Assembly (NCBI GenBank): GCA_002426755.1
Contig: DINI01000036.1
Coordinates: 3,461-25,311 of the forward strand
Direction: 5' to 3'
DNA length: 21,851 bases
Source of the DNA: Flavobacteriaceae bacterium UBA5544
Lineage (GTDB): Bacteria; Bacteroidota; Bacteroidia; Flavobacteriales; Flavobacteriaceae
The notes beneath the pieces are model-generated. The model was not told the DNA's origin. It was given only the letters and a program-made list of their open reading frames with translations, and made no database searches. Shown here in pieces: positions 7,445-14,614 of this stretch. The position numbers were made by a program, and so were the translations under genes. Every line of letters begins with the position of its first letter. Position 1 is the first letter of the stretch.

Positions 7445-8275
7445 CTAGACTAAATAAATTCCGTCATCCTTAATTTCTATCAATCGTTGTTTGTATAACG
7501 AACCTATGGCTTTTTTAAAGTTTTTCTTACTCATTTGAAGCACCTCCTTTATGTCATCTGGATGGGATTTGTCGGTTAATTTGAGATACCCATCATTATC
7601 CTCAAGTTCATGCATAATTGTTTCCGCGTTGGGTTCTATATTCCGATAGCCAATTTTCCCAAGCGAGATGTCCAATTTATTTCCTGGCCGTATTTTTTTG
7701 ACCGTTCCTTTCATTTTATCACCAATACTTAACTCCTTAAAGATATCATCGTTAAAAATCAGTCCTGCGTGAACATTATTTACTATAACATTCATACCAA
7801 TATCTGAAGGATGAGAAATGATCAAATCAACTTCATCAAATTGCTGAACTGTCAACTCTTTATTATCAAGATAATGATTTGTTTTACTCGACGCTACAAG
7901 CCTATTTGTTTCTTCATCCAAGTAACAATAGACCAAGTACCAACCTCCTCGCTTCATTTTGAAGGCTTGTTCTTTAAAAGGACAAAACAATTCTTTTACC
8001 AATCCCCAATCCAGGAATGCACCAAAAGGTGCCACTTCGCTGCAACGCAACATTGCAAATTGGCCTTTGGTTATGTATGGTTTATCTGTTGTGGCTACAG
8101 GACGTTCCTCATTATCGAGATAGACAAATACTTCCATTTTGTCCCAAATCTTAAACTCTGTCGGAACATACCTGTTTGGCAATAAAACCTCCTCGCCTTG
8201 AGCATCTCCTAAATATAGACCCTGTTCGGCCTCACGAATGATTTCTAATGTATTGTATTCTCCAATATGTATCAT
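7445..8275 (-). CDS. CvfB-like S1 RNA-binding protein
   Basis: A 276-residue protein with the layout of CvfB/YitL: three S1-like beta-barrel modules (about 1-62, 65-135 and 150-205) and a C-terminal winged helix (about 215-276). The second module has the clearest S1 pattern, with GQFAMLRCSEVAPFGAFLDW, and the third has GDKMKGTVKKIRPGNKLDIS. In Staphylococcus, CvfB binds RNA and affects virulence gene expression; its role in Bacteroidota is not established. It lies directly upstream of menB on the same strand. A -7-like TACCTTTG ends only four bases before the ATG, suggesting a leaderless or nearly leaderless message. No alternative Met occurs nearby. Confidence 0.85.
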   Translation of the reverse strand: MIHIGEYNTLEIIREAEQGLYLGDAQGEEVLLPNRYVPTEFKIWDKMEVFVYLDNEERPVATTDKPYITKGQFAMLRCSEVAPFGAFLDWGLVKELFCPFKEQAFKMKRGGWYLVYCYLDEETNRLVASSKTNHYLDNKELTVQQFDEVDLIISHPSDIGMNVIVNNVHAGLIFNDDIFKELSIGDKMKGTVKKIRPGNKLDISLGKIGYRNIEPNAETIMHELEDNDGYLKLTDKSHPDDIKEVLQMSKKNFKKAIGSLYKQRLIEIKDDGIYLV

Positions 8276-8279
8276 AGCA

Positions 8280-8309
8280 CAAAGGTAAGGATATTAGTGT
8301 TTTTGGAAA
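8280..8309 (-). promoter_or_regulatory. Candidate promoter for the CvfB-like/menB/menA run
   Basis: On the minus strand TTTC (8306-8309) is followed after 18 bases by TACCTTTG (8280-8287), an exact TAnnTTTG -7 match with a three-of-four -33 match. The -7 box is almost touching the start codon, so transcription would begin at or very near the ATG. Confidence 0.4.
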
Positions 8310-8314
8310 TAAAA

Positions 8315-8338
8315 AAGCGTTACAACTTTGCAACGCTT
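8315..8338 (-). terminator. Rho-independent terminator after the DUF2853 gene
   Basis: Inverted repeat AAGCGTT (8315-8321) and AACGCTT (8332-8338), with a run of six A at 8311-8316 that becomes a U tract on the minus strand. It lies 27 bases past the DUF2853 stop and isolates that gene from the next transcript. Confidence 0.65.
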
Positions 8339-8365
8339 AATATATTCATACTTTAAACTTTGTGG

Positions 8366-8707
8366 CTATTTGTACGCTCCTTCTTTTTTGAAATGCTTTG
8401 TCAATAAATAATAAACGACTGCTCTATATTTATTTCGATTGGAACGGCCATATTTTTCGATTACTGCATCAATTCCTTTATCTAAATCAGGGCTGTCTTT
8501 TAAACCTAACTTTTTGATAAGAAAATTATTTTTTACAGTAGCCAATTCAGATTCATCACTCCCTGATACCGTTGCGGCATCCGCATTATAGATAGAAGGA
8601 CCACAACCAACAACAACTTTGGTCAATAAATCCATATCGGCATTTACGCCACATTTATCTTTTAAATCTGCAGCGTACTTGGTGATTAGCTCGTCTCTTT
8701 TACTCAT
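8366..8707 (-). CDS. DUF2853 family protein
   Basis: A 113-residue soluble, mostly alpha-helical protein. Start MSKRDELITKYAADLKDKCG, the central VVGCGPSIYNADA segment and the closing RNKYRAVVYYLLTKHF match the DUF2853 family as I remember it. The function is unknown. It has two cysteines and many charged residues, no signal peptide and no membrane segment. It sits between menD and the CvfB-like gene but looks transcriptionally separate: a good candidate promoter lies upstream and a terminator downstream. Confidence 0.82.
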   Translation of the reverse strand: MSKRDELITKYAADLKDKCGVNADMDLLTKVVVGCGPSIYNADAATVSGSDESELATVKNNFLIKKLGLKDSPDLDKGIDAVIEKYGRSNRNKYRAVVYYLLTKHFKKEGAYK

Positions 8708-8745
8708 GTTTTTAATTTTTTGATGTTATTATTTAATTATTCTTA

Positions 8746-8776
8746 TAAATTTAAGGGTTTATTCGAAACAATCAAA
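8746..8776 (-). promoter_or_regulatory. Candidate Bacteroidota promoter for the DUF2853 gene
   Basis: On the minus strand a TTTG -33 box (8773-8776), preceded by further Ts, is separated by exactly 19 bases from TAAATTTA (8746-8753), a seven-of-eight match to TAnnTTTG. This is the usual spacing. The predicted leader is roughly 30 bases. It is the best two-part promoter in the window. Confidence 0.55.
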
Positions 8777-8803
8777 AAATTATTGTCACCAAATTGTTAT
8801 CAA

Positions 8804-10567
8804 TTATTTGATGAATTCAAAATAATTAAGCAGAATTTCATCGTTTTGTGTTCTTGGGGTGAAAACTTCAAGTATTTTAGGTGATTCAGATTCCTTATAA
8901 AACTCCTTCAAAGTAGCTTTCAGCTCTTCTTCATTCGATGCTTTTTCATAGTCAAATCCGTACATTTTTGCCAAATGCTCTCCAGTTAAATTATGCTTGG
9001 TCTCGAAATAGGTGTCAAAATTTTCAGAATTTTTGTGTCCAGGTAGAATTCTAAAAATACCTCCGCCTTGGTTATTAATTATGATAATTCTAAAATTCTT
9101 CGGAATATAATTGTTCCAAAGTCCATTGCTGTCATAAATGAAACTCAAATCGCCAGTTATAAACACGGTTTGTTTCTCTTTGACCACTGCACAACCAACA
9201 GCTGTGGAGGTACTACCATCAATACCACTTGTTCCACGATTACAAAAGACTTCAACAGTCGGGTCGATATCAAAAAGTTGCATATATCTGACGGTCGAAC
9301 TATTACCCAATTGCAAGACACTGTTTTGAGGCAAACTTTCTGCCAGTACTTCAAACGCCTTTAAATCACTGAAAGGTACTTGCTTCAAATACTCAATATG
9401 CTTTAACTGGCGTTTGAATTTAACCGGCCTCCAAGTTTTTTGATAATCACTTTTTATCACGTGAGTGATTTTTGGCAAAAATTCAGAAAAAAACTGATTT
9501 GGAGTTGCTTCTATGTGCTTTTCGAGTACAAAGAAAGTGTCGTTAGCTGTTTTTTTGTCAATATGCCAATGATGTTTTGGTTGATACTTTCTTAAAAATG
9601 CCTTTATTTTTTTGGATACAATCAAACCACCAAAGGTGATTAAAATATCAGGTTGCAACTTTTTGAATTCCTCTTCCGTCAAAGGTGCGATGATCTTATC
9701 AATACTCGGAAAAAATTCTTCGTTGTGAATATTTGAAATAGTTTCCGTAAAAACAATAACACTATTGTCATTCGATAGTTCTTCAACCCATTTTTCATCC
9801 AAATGATTTGGAGGATTTGCACCAACTAGAATCATTTTGCGTGTAGATTCGTTCCAATCGACAAGGCATTCTTCAATAATGAGTTTCTCGACCTTCTTTT
9901 TTTCCTTTACGTCCCATGATTTCAACTTTGGCTTTACAGACATCTTGTCCGTCAGTTCATACAATGGCTCATCAAACGGCACATTGATATGCACAGGGCC
10001 ACCTTTATGAACGGCAAGGTTGATGGCTGTGTTGATTTCCTCTTCATTAAAGGATTGAATATCATCCTGAAGTCCTAAAAAACGTTCCAGCTTATCTTCA
10101 ATATTTTTAAAAATAGGAAGGTCTTCTTGCTCTGAAAGATTCAATTCGTCTTTCAAATCCAATTTCAAATTAGCTGAATGTAGAATATGATTTGCAAACA
10201 CATTCTTTTGATTGATGGTTTGCCCATCGCCTATGCCGACCAAATGTTTGGGCCTATCCGCAGATAAAACGACCAGAGGAATATCACTATAAAATGCTTC
10301 AGATATGGCTGGGTAGTAATTGAGCAACGCACTACCGGAAGTACAAACAACTGCAGCAGGTTGTAATAATTGTTGGGCAATTCCCAATGCGAAAAAACCG
10401 GCACTTCGCTCATCAACAATACTGTAACACTTAAAAAAAGGGTCATTGGTAAAACCGATGGTTAAGGGTGCATTTCTGCTTCCCGGAGAAATTACAATAT
10501 GCTTTATGTTTTTTGCTTTAAAAAGCTGAACGACCGTTTGGGCAAGCGGTATTTTTGGATACTTCAT
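8804..10567 (-). CDS. menD: SEPHCHC synthase (MenD)
   Basis: A 587-residue thiamine-diphosphate enzyme that joins isochorismate and 2-oxoglutarate to make SEPHCHC, the first committed step of menaquinone synthesis. N-terminal ISPGSRNAPL (27-35) and VDERSAGFFALG carrying the cofactor-activating Glu53 are typical. The C-terminal domain has the thiamine diphosphate/Mg motif, beginning GDLSFIYDSNGLWNN, and the neighbouring RGTSGIDGS and NNQGGGIFRILPG segments. A TTG seven codons upstream keeps the frame open; the ATG at 10567 (MKYPKIPLAQ) was chosen because it fits the family N-terminus. It lies 49 bases after menF on the same strand. Confidence 0.95.
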   Translation of the reverse strand: MKYPKIPLAQTVVQLFKAKNIKHIVISPGSRNAPLTIGFTNDPFFKCYSIVDERSAGFFALGIAQQLLQPAAVVCTSGSALLNYYPAISEAFYSDIPLVVLSADRPKHLVGIGDGQTINQKNVFANHILHSANLKLDLKDELNLSEQEDLPIFKNIEDKLERFLGLQDDIQSFNEEEINTAINLAVHKGGPVHINVPFDEPLYELTDKMSVKPKLKSWDVKEKKKVEKLIIEECLVDWNESTRKMILVGANPPNHLDEKWVEELSNDNSVIVFTETISNIHNEEFFPSIDKIIAPLTEEEFKKLQPDILITFGGLIVSKKIKAFLRKYQPKHHWHIDKKTANDTFFVLEKHIEATPNQFFSEFLPKITHVIKSDYQKTWRPVKFKRQLKHIEYLKQVPFSDLKAFEVLAESLPQNSVLQLGNSSTVRYMQLFDIDPTVEVFCNRGTSGIDGSTSTAVGCAVVKEKQTVFITGDLSFIYDSNGLWNNYIPKNFRIIIINNQGGGIFRILPGHKNSENFDTYFETKHNLTGEHLAKMYGFDYEKASNEEELKATLKEFYKESESPKILEVFTPRTQNDEILLNYFEFIK

Positions 10568-10616
10568 TTTAGTTAATTCTTGTGCCAAATTTACGAAATA
10601 CGAGCGCCAAATACAA

Positions 10617-11738
10617 TTACAAAATGCTTTTAATCACTTGGGATTTTGATACCGTTTCTTCCCACTCACTTTCTGGCACTGAATCCTTTGTAATACCACC
10701 ACCAACATAAATAATCGCTTGATTATCTTTCAATTGCATACAACGCAGGTTAACATACAGATTCGAAACTGTTTTTATGGACGCATAGGCATCGTTTTCA
10801 ACATTACGTCTGTTGGAATTTCGAGAAGTTTTTTCTTTAACGTTTAACTCACCCAAAAAACCTGTGTAAAACTCTCTCTCATAACCTTCATTTTCCAGGA
10901 TGAATTGTTTGGCTTGTTCTTTTGGCAGTCCACAAACAGCCGGTGTTGGGTGAATTGCTTTCAGCAGTTGTTTTAGATTTAAAGTTTCAGCTTGAAAATT
11001 GGCAGAAATGATAGTTTTTATGTGAACTAAATTTCCAGCTCTGACAGTTTCAGCTTCAAAAACTGTCAGGTTCTTAACTGAAGACTTCAAGCCACTGACA
11101 ATGAAATCGGTTACGAATTGTTGTTCCTCTATTTCTTTCTGTGGCCATACAACATCCAAAGTTCCATTGAATTTTTGTGTACCCGCCAACGCCATTGTTG
11201 TCAATCGGTTGCCTTCAATCTTTAATAAAGTTTCTGGTGTTGCTCCAAGCCATAAACCAATTTTTGGATGGTACCAACAATAAACAAATGCATTGTCATA
11301 CGAGTTCAAAAGCTTGCTGAAAATATGGATTGGATGACATTCTTCAAGAGTAACATTTTCTCTACGGGAAAGCACCACTTTTTTAAAATCATTGCTGTTT
11401 ATGGCCTCTATCCCTTTCTGGACAACAGATATGTGAAATTGCCGCTGGTCTTGATTTGTTAGGACATCATTTGGAGATGACTTTCTTTCGATGGAAGAAA
11501 CAAACACACTTTGAATACTTTTGGATTTTGAAAAAGGAATCAGTACAGCACTTTTACTATCATCAAATGGCGAAAACACAAAGCCACTTTCAGTGTAATC
11601 GGAACTGAAATGTATTTCTTCATCTTCTTGAAGTAATGCTTTGATGGTAGCTTCATTGGGTTTTCGATATGCTACAAATGGAAGTTTATCCCTATATTGG
11701 CACCTAACATCATCAAAAAAATCTTCAATATCCATCAT
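10617..11738 (-). CDS. menF: Isochorismate synthase (MenF-type)
   Basis: A 373-residue chorismate-binding enzyme that converts chorismate to isochorismate for menaquinone. Seen in order: KKVVLSRRE carrying the catalytic lysine, MALAGTQKFNG, then HPTPAVCGLPKEQA, GYEREFYTGFLGE and the closing IIYVGGGITKDSVPESEWEE, which binds Mg and the chorismate carboxylates. The start ATG overlaps the TGA of the upstream thioesterase gene (ATGA), a mark of translational coupling. A second Met follows immediately, so the true start is uncertain by one codon. The gene could instead serve a siderophore pathway, but the menD neighbour argues for menaquinone. Confidence 0.94.
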   Translation of the reverse strand: MMDIEDFFDDVRCQYRDKLPFVAYRKPNEATIKALLQEDEEIHFSSDYTESGFVFSPFDDSKSAVLIPFSKSKSIQSVFVSSIERKSSPNDVLTNQDQRQFHISVVQKGIEAINSNDFKKVVLSRRENVTLEECHPIHIFSKLLNSYDNAFVYCWYHPKIGLWLGATPETLLKIEGNRLTTMALAGTQKFNGTLDVVWPQKEIEEQQFVTDFIVSGLKSSVKNLTVFEAETVRAGNLVHIKTIISANFQAETLNLKQLLKAIHPTPAVCGLPKEQAKQFILENEGYEREFYTGFLGELNVKEKTSRNSNRRNVENDAYASIKTVSNLYVNLRCMQLKDNQAIIYVGGGITKDSVPESEWEETVSKSQVIKSIL

Positions 11739-12160
11739 TTTGATTTAGGCAAGGAAATGGTCGACAATCGACAGATGGACACCAAATTATCAGCATCATC
11801 AGTGATTCTAATATCAAGCAATTGTGTGGTTCTACCCTTATGCAAAAAAGTAGCTTTGGCGTAAACATGACCTTCTGTTACACTTTTTAAGTGGTTTGCG
11901 GTGATTTCCAACCCACGAACAAACATGTTTTCTGTATCTAAAAAAATATGGGATGCAAAACTTCCTACGCTTTCCGCCAATGCGGCCGTTGCACCACCAT
12001 GAAGAACGCCATCTGGTTGAAAAACCCTAGAATTCACGGGCATTTTAGCAACTAGAAAATCCTTTCCATAATCAATCATTTCAATGTTTAAGGTTTCCAT
12101 TAGTGTATTTTTGCTGACTTGATTGGCTTTTAATAAAATTTCTTCTTTCGATAGTTGCAT
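11735..12160 (-). CDS. PaaI-family hotdog thioesterase, candidate DHNA-CoA thioesterase (MenI)
   Basis: A 141-residue hotdog-fold protein. The central helix begins with HGGATAALAES, with Gly-Gly and the likely catalytic Glu63; this is followed by the ITANHLKSVTEG strand and GRTTQLLDIRI. Family members hydrolyse aromatic or acyl-CoA thioesters. It is the first gene of a run with menF (four-base overlap) and menD, so I infer that it hydrolyses DHNA-CoA to DHNA between MenB and MenA. The alternative is a general phenylacetyl-CoA-type thioesterase. A weak -7-like TAATTTTA lies in the short divergent gap upstream. Confidence 0.85.
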   Translation of the reverse strand: MQLSKEEILLKANQVSKNTLMETLNIEMIDYGKDFLVAKMPVNSRVFQPDGVLHGGATAALAESVGSFASHIFLDTENMFVRGLEITANHLKSVTEGHVYAKATFLHKGRTTQLLDIRITDDADNLVSICRLSTISLPKSK

Positions 12161-12214
12161 GGAAAAACTGTATTTTTATAGTAGAATGTAAAATTACGAA
12201 AAACATCGGCGGAA

Positions 12215-12790
12215 ATGAATGCACCTTACCTCGAAAATGAGTTTGTAAAATTAGCGCTCTTGGATTTGAGCAATTACAAACATTTGATGGATATTGCAAC
12301 ACAAGAAAACTTGCTGCAATATTCTCCGTCTGATATTTCTACTCCAGACGCCTTGGAAGACTACGTAAAAACTGCCGTGGATGGTTATTATCATAAAACC
12401 ACGATACCCTTCATCATCTTTGATAAAACCAAAAATGCGTATGCAGGCAGCACGCGATTTGGCTTGATACATTGGCAAAACAAAGTATTGCATATTGGTT
12501 GGACTTGGATTGGCAAGGAATTTCAAGGAACGGAACTTAACAAAAACATGAAGTTTTTAATGCTTCAATATGCGTTTGAAGAATTAGGTTTTGAAAAAGT
12601 GGAATTCCGGATTGATGAGCGCAATATCCGTTCCCGAAAAGCGGTGGAGAAACTTGGAGCCACGTTTGAAGGCATATTGCGGAAAGATACCTTAATGTTG
12701 GATGGGTTTAGGAGAAGTACGTGTTGTTATGGAATTTTGAAGGAAGAATGGAGTGAAATTAAGAAGGGAAAATTCTTCTTACATATTTGA
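12215..12790 (+). CDS. GNAT acetyltransferase, RimJ/RimL type
   Basis: A 191-residue GNAT-fold protein. The start resembles the RimJ/RimL group (EFVKLALLDLSNYKHLMDIA), followed by AYAGSTRFGLIHW, then GWTWIGKEFQGTELNKNMKF as the acetyl-CoA-binding turn, and the hallmark FRIDERNIRSRKAVEKLGAT with EGILRKD. Members acetylate N-terminal amines of ribosomal proteins, amino acids or small molecules; the target here is not predictable. It is divergent from the thioesterase-menF-menD run (54-base gap) and ends one base from the convergent small gene. Confidence 0.88.
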   Translation: MNAPYLENEFVKLALLDLSNYKHLMDIATQENLLQYSPSDISTPDALEDYVKTAVDGYYHKTTIPFIIFDKTKNAYAGSTRFGLIHWQNKVLHIGWTWIGKEFQGTELNKNMKFLMLQYAFEELGFEKVEFRIDERNIRSRKAVEKLGATFEGILRKDTLMLDGFRRSTCCYGILKEEWSEIKKGKFFLHI

Positions 12791-12791
12791 A

Positions 12792-13010
12792 TTATGTTTC
12801 TAAAGCTTCAGACCAGATTTTTTGTTTATTTAAATTGAATGCCTCAAAAACAACTTTTCTAATATTGTCTTTGTCTAGAAATCGAAATTTATTATTACTA
12901 TAATAATCCTCAATAATTTCAAGATAATCAACTTCTGATATCAAATTTTCCTCCTTTAAGTTTTTAATTAAAGCAGTGAAATAATAAAATTTTAGGTTTT
13001 CATTCGTCAT
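12792..13010 (-). CDS. Small hypothetical protein
   Basis: A 72-residue, highly charged, aromatic-rich protein (MTNENLKFYYFTALIKNLKE...). I do not recognise it. The pattern of hydrophobic and charged residues predicts two to three helices. It has no signal peptide or cysteine. An exact TAnnTTTG -7 match lies 21 bases upstream, which supports a real gene. The stop is one base from the convergent GNAT stop, and the gene lies behind the second GNAT on the same strand. It could be a chance frame, but composition and promoter favour a real gene. Confidence 0.55.
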   Translation of the reverse strand: MTNENLKFYYFTALIKNLKEENLISEVDYLEIIEDYYSNNKFRFLDKDNIRKVVFEAFNLNKQKIWSEALET

Positions 13011-13031
13011 GTTAAAAATATTAATTTATCA

Positions 13032-13039
13032 CAAAGTTA
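13032..13039 (-). promoter_or_regulatory. Candidate -7 element for the small hypothetical gene
   Basis: Reads TAACTTTG on the minus strand, an exact TAnnTTTG match, 21 bases before the ATG at 13010. No convincing -33 TTTG at 17-23 bases upstream. Confidence 0.4.
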
Positions 13040-13081
13040 TGGGATAAATTAAATCTTTAAATATGAACTTACTAACATCTG

Positions 13082-13534
13082 TTAATAAATCATTTTCTCA
13101 AAACAAACACTGTTCTCCACACCTTTATACTGTCCATAATTTGGGATGATGTGATAACCGCTTTTTTTATAAAGCGCAATGGCCTCCGGTTGTTTAAGTC
13201 CTGTTTCCAAGATGCATTTTGAATATCCCAATTCCTTTGCCCATATTTCAAGTTCAGATAAGATATTTACCGCGATGCTTCTACCTCGCATTTCGGGCAA
13301 CACATACATACGTTTGACTTCCATCGAAATGTCATCGAAAGGTTTTATGGCGCCACAACCAACAGGAATTTGGTCTTCATACGCCACTAGGCAGTGTTTA
13401 ATATTAACAATAGCATTAAACTGATGATAAAAATCGTGGTCTTCACCATCACGAAATTTTAAATCGGCATCCAATAATTTTACCAATTTGATGAAATCGT
13501 CATCGGATGAGTTGGTTCGTCTTAAAGTTACCAT
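13082..13534 (-). CDS. GNAT acetyltransferase
   Basis: A 150-residue GNAT-fold enzyme. VGCGAIKPFD begins the central sheet, VKRMYVLPEMRGRSIAVNIL is the acetyl-CoA pyrophosphate loop (here RGRSIA in place of the usual RGxGxG/A), and LETGLKQPEAIALYKKSGY is the C-terminal CoA contact. The substrate is unknown. The start ATG shares one base with the stop codon of the nitronate monooxygenase gene upstream, so the two are co-transcribed and probably coupled. It is unlike the longer GNAT at 12215-12790 and not a duplicate of it. Confidence 0.88.
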   Translation of the reverse strand: MVTLRRTNSSDDDFIKLVKLLDADLKFRDGEDHDFYHQFNAIVNIKHCLVAYEDQIPVGCGAIKPFDDISMEVKRMYVLPEMRGRSIAVNILSELEIWAKELGYSKCILETGLKQPEAIALYKKSGYHIIPNYGQYKGVENSVCFEKMIY

Positions 13535-14484
13535 TATGAATGTGTCAATTTGGAAATGATTTCTTTTGTTGGAAGAATTTCCTTGGTATATTCAATACTC
13601 GGTCCTGCCACCCAAACGGTTTTGTAGGTTGCTTCTTTGGCTGCTTTTTCAGTGGCGCGCATTCCAATTGAAAAACGAATCATTTTTACCCATTTTTTGA
13701 GTTTTTTATGCTTGTTCAACATCGATTCGAGCCAAGATTCTTTGGTGCCGATTTTTTGAACATACGGCGTATTGATAACGGTACATGGCGTTCCGGAAAT
13801 CCGTTGCGTCATTACGATGTCTTTAGCTCCATAATCCACACACGCCTGTTTGTATTCATCCGTGACGTTTGCTTCAACCGACGCAATAAACGGACTACCC
13901 ACAGAGACGCCATCAGCTCCGTAACCCAACATTTCATCTATATCAGCCTTGCGTCCTACTCCACCTGCGGAAATCACAGGAATCGAACAGTTCTTTTTTA
14001 ACAATTGTATTAATTCTTTAGGTGAAAAATTGCCACGATGTCCGCCAGCTTCATTATTGACGGCTATCAAGGCATCACCACCCAAACTCTCCACTTTTTG
14101 GGCAAATTTTAAATCGGTAACATCACAGAAAACTTTGATGCCTGCTTTGTGCGCTTGGATGATGGTTTCTTCGGGGCTTCCAAGAGACGTGATAATAAAA
14201 TCGCACCCTTCTTCACACAAGACCCTCAATTGTTCTCTATATTTTGGATTTGATTTGTTGACAATTAGATTAAACCCGAAGGAGCCGCCTTCTACTTTTG
14301 CAGCTTTCAATTCCTGAATGGCAGCTTTCAGTTCTGGCAAAGTCCTGTAATTCAATGCTGGGATACAACCGGCAATGCCACTATTCATCGCTTCTTTGAC
14401 CATGGCAGTGTTGGACACCAAGAACATGGGTGCCATGATGATAGGATGCTTGATATTGAGAAGTTGGGTGAGTTTGGTTTGCAT
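13534..14484 (-). CDS. Nitronate monooxygenase / 2-nitropropane dioxygenase-like FMN enzyme
   Basis: A 316-residue TIM-barrel flavoenzyme of the NPD family. MAPMFLVSN near the start, NNEAGGHRG with the probable catalytic His, VISAGGVGRKADIDEMLGYG and the phosphate-binding GADGVSVGSPFIAS are all family features. Enzymes of this group oxidise nitronates such as propionate-3-nitronate to protect the cell; some relatives are enoyl-ACP reductases (FabK) or quinone reductases, so the exact reaction is uncertain. It is followed by a one-base-overlapping GNAT gene. Its promoter region contains a perfect 12-base palindrome that may be an operator. Confidence 0.85.
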   Translation of the reverse strand: MQTKLTQLLNIKHPIIMAPMFLVSNTAMVKEAMNSGIAGCIPALNYRTLPELKAAIQELKAAKVEGGSFGFNLIVNKSNPKYREQLRVLCEEGCDFIITSLGSPEETIIQAHKAGIKVFCDVTDLKFAQKVESLGGDALIAVNNEAGGHRGNFSPKELIQLLKKNCSIPVISAGGVGRKADIDEMLGYGADGVSVGSPFIASVEANVTDEYKQACVDYGAKDIVMTQRISGTPCTVINTPYVQKIGTKESWLESMLNKHKKLKKWVKMIRFSIGMRATEKAAKEATYKTVWVAGPSIEYTKEILPTKEIISKLTHS

Positions 14485-14503
14485 TTTTCAAAATTGATTA
14501 TTA

Positions 14504-14532
14504 CAAATATAAACAATTAGTATGCATGCATA
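14504..14532 (-). promoter_or_regulatory. Candidate promoter and operator palindrome for nitronate monooxygenase
   Basis: On the minus strand TATATTTG (14504-14511) is an exact TAnnTTTG match, 19 bases before the ATG. Nine bases upstream of it lies the perfect palindrome TATGCATGCATA (14521-14532), flanked on both sides by ACAATT on the plus strand. The palindrome would sit between the -33 and -7 boxes, a classic repressor position. Confidence 0.45.
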
Positions 14533-14557
14533 ACAATTCACAGATTACCTAAATAAA

Positions 14558-14585
14558 AAAACGCAACCATCTCTGATTGCGTTTT
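14558..14585 (-). terminator. Rho-independent terminator after dnaK
   Basis: Perfect nine-base stem AAAACGCAA (14558-14566) and TTGCGTTTT (14577-14585) with a 10-base loop. The A run at 14555-14561 gives a U tract on the minus strand. It lies 29 bases after the dnaK stop. Confidence 0.8.
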
Positions 14586-14614
14586 CCTCTTGTTTAACTA
14601 TAAAACTACTTTAC

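Noticed and set aside
12215..13534. Tandem duplication of GNAT genes
   Set aside because: The two GNAT proteins differ in length, orientation and motif sequences and belong to different subgroups.
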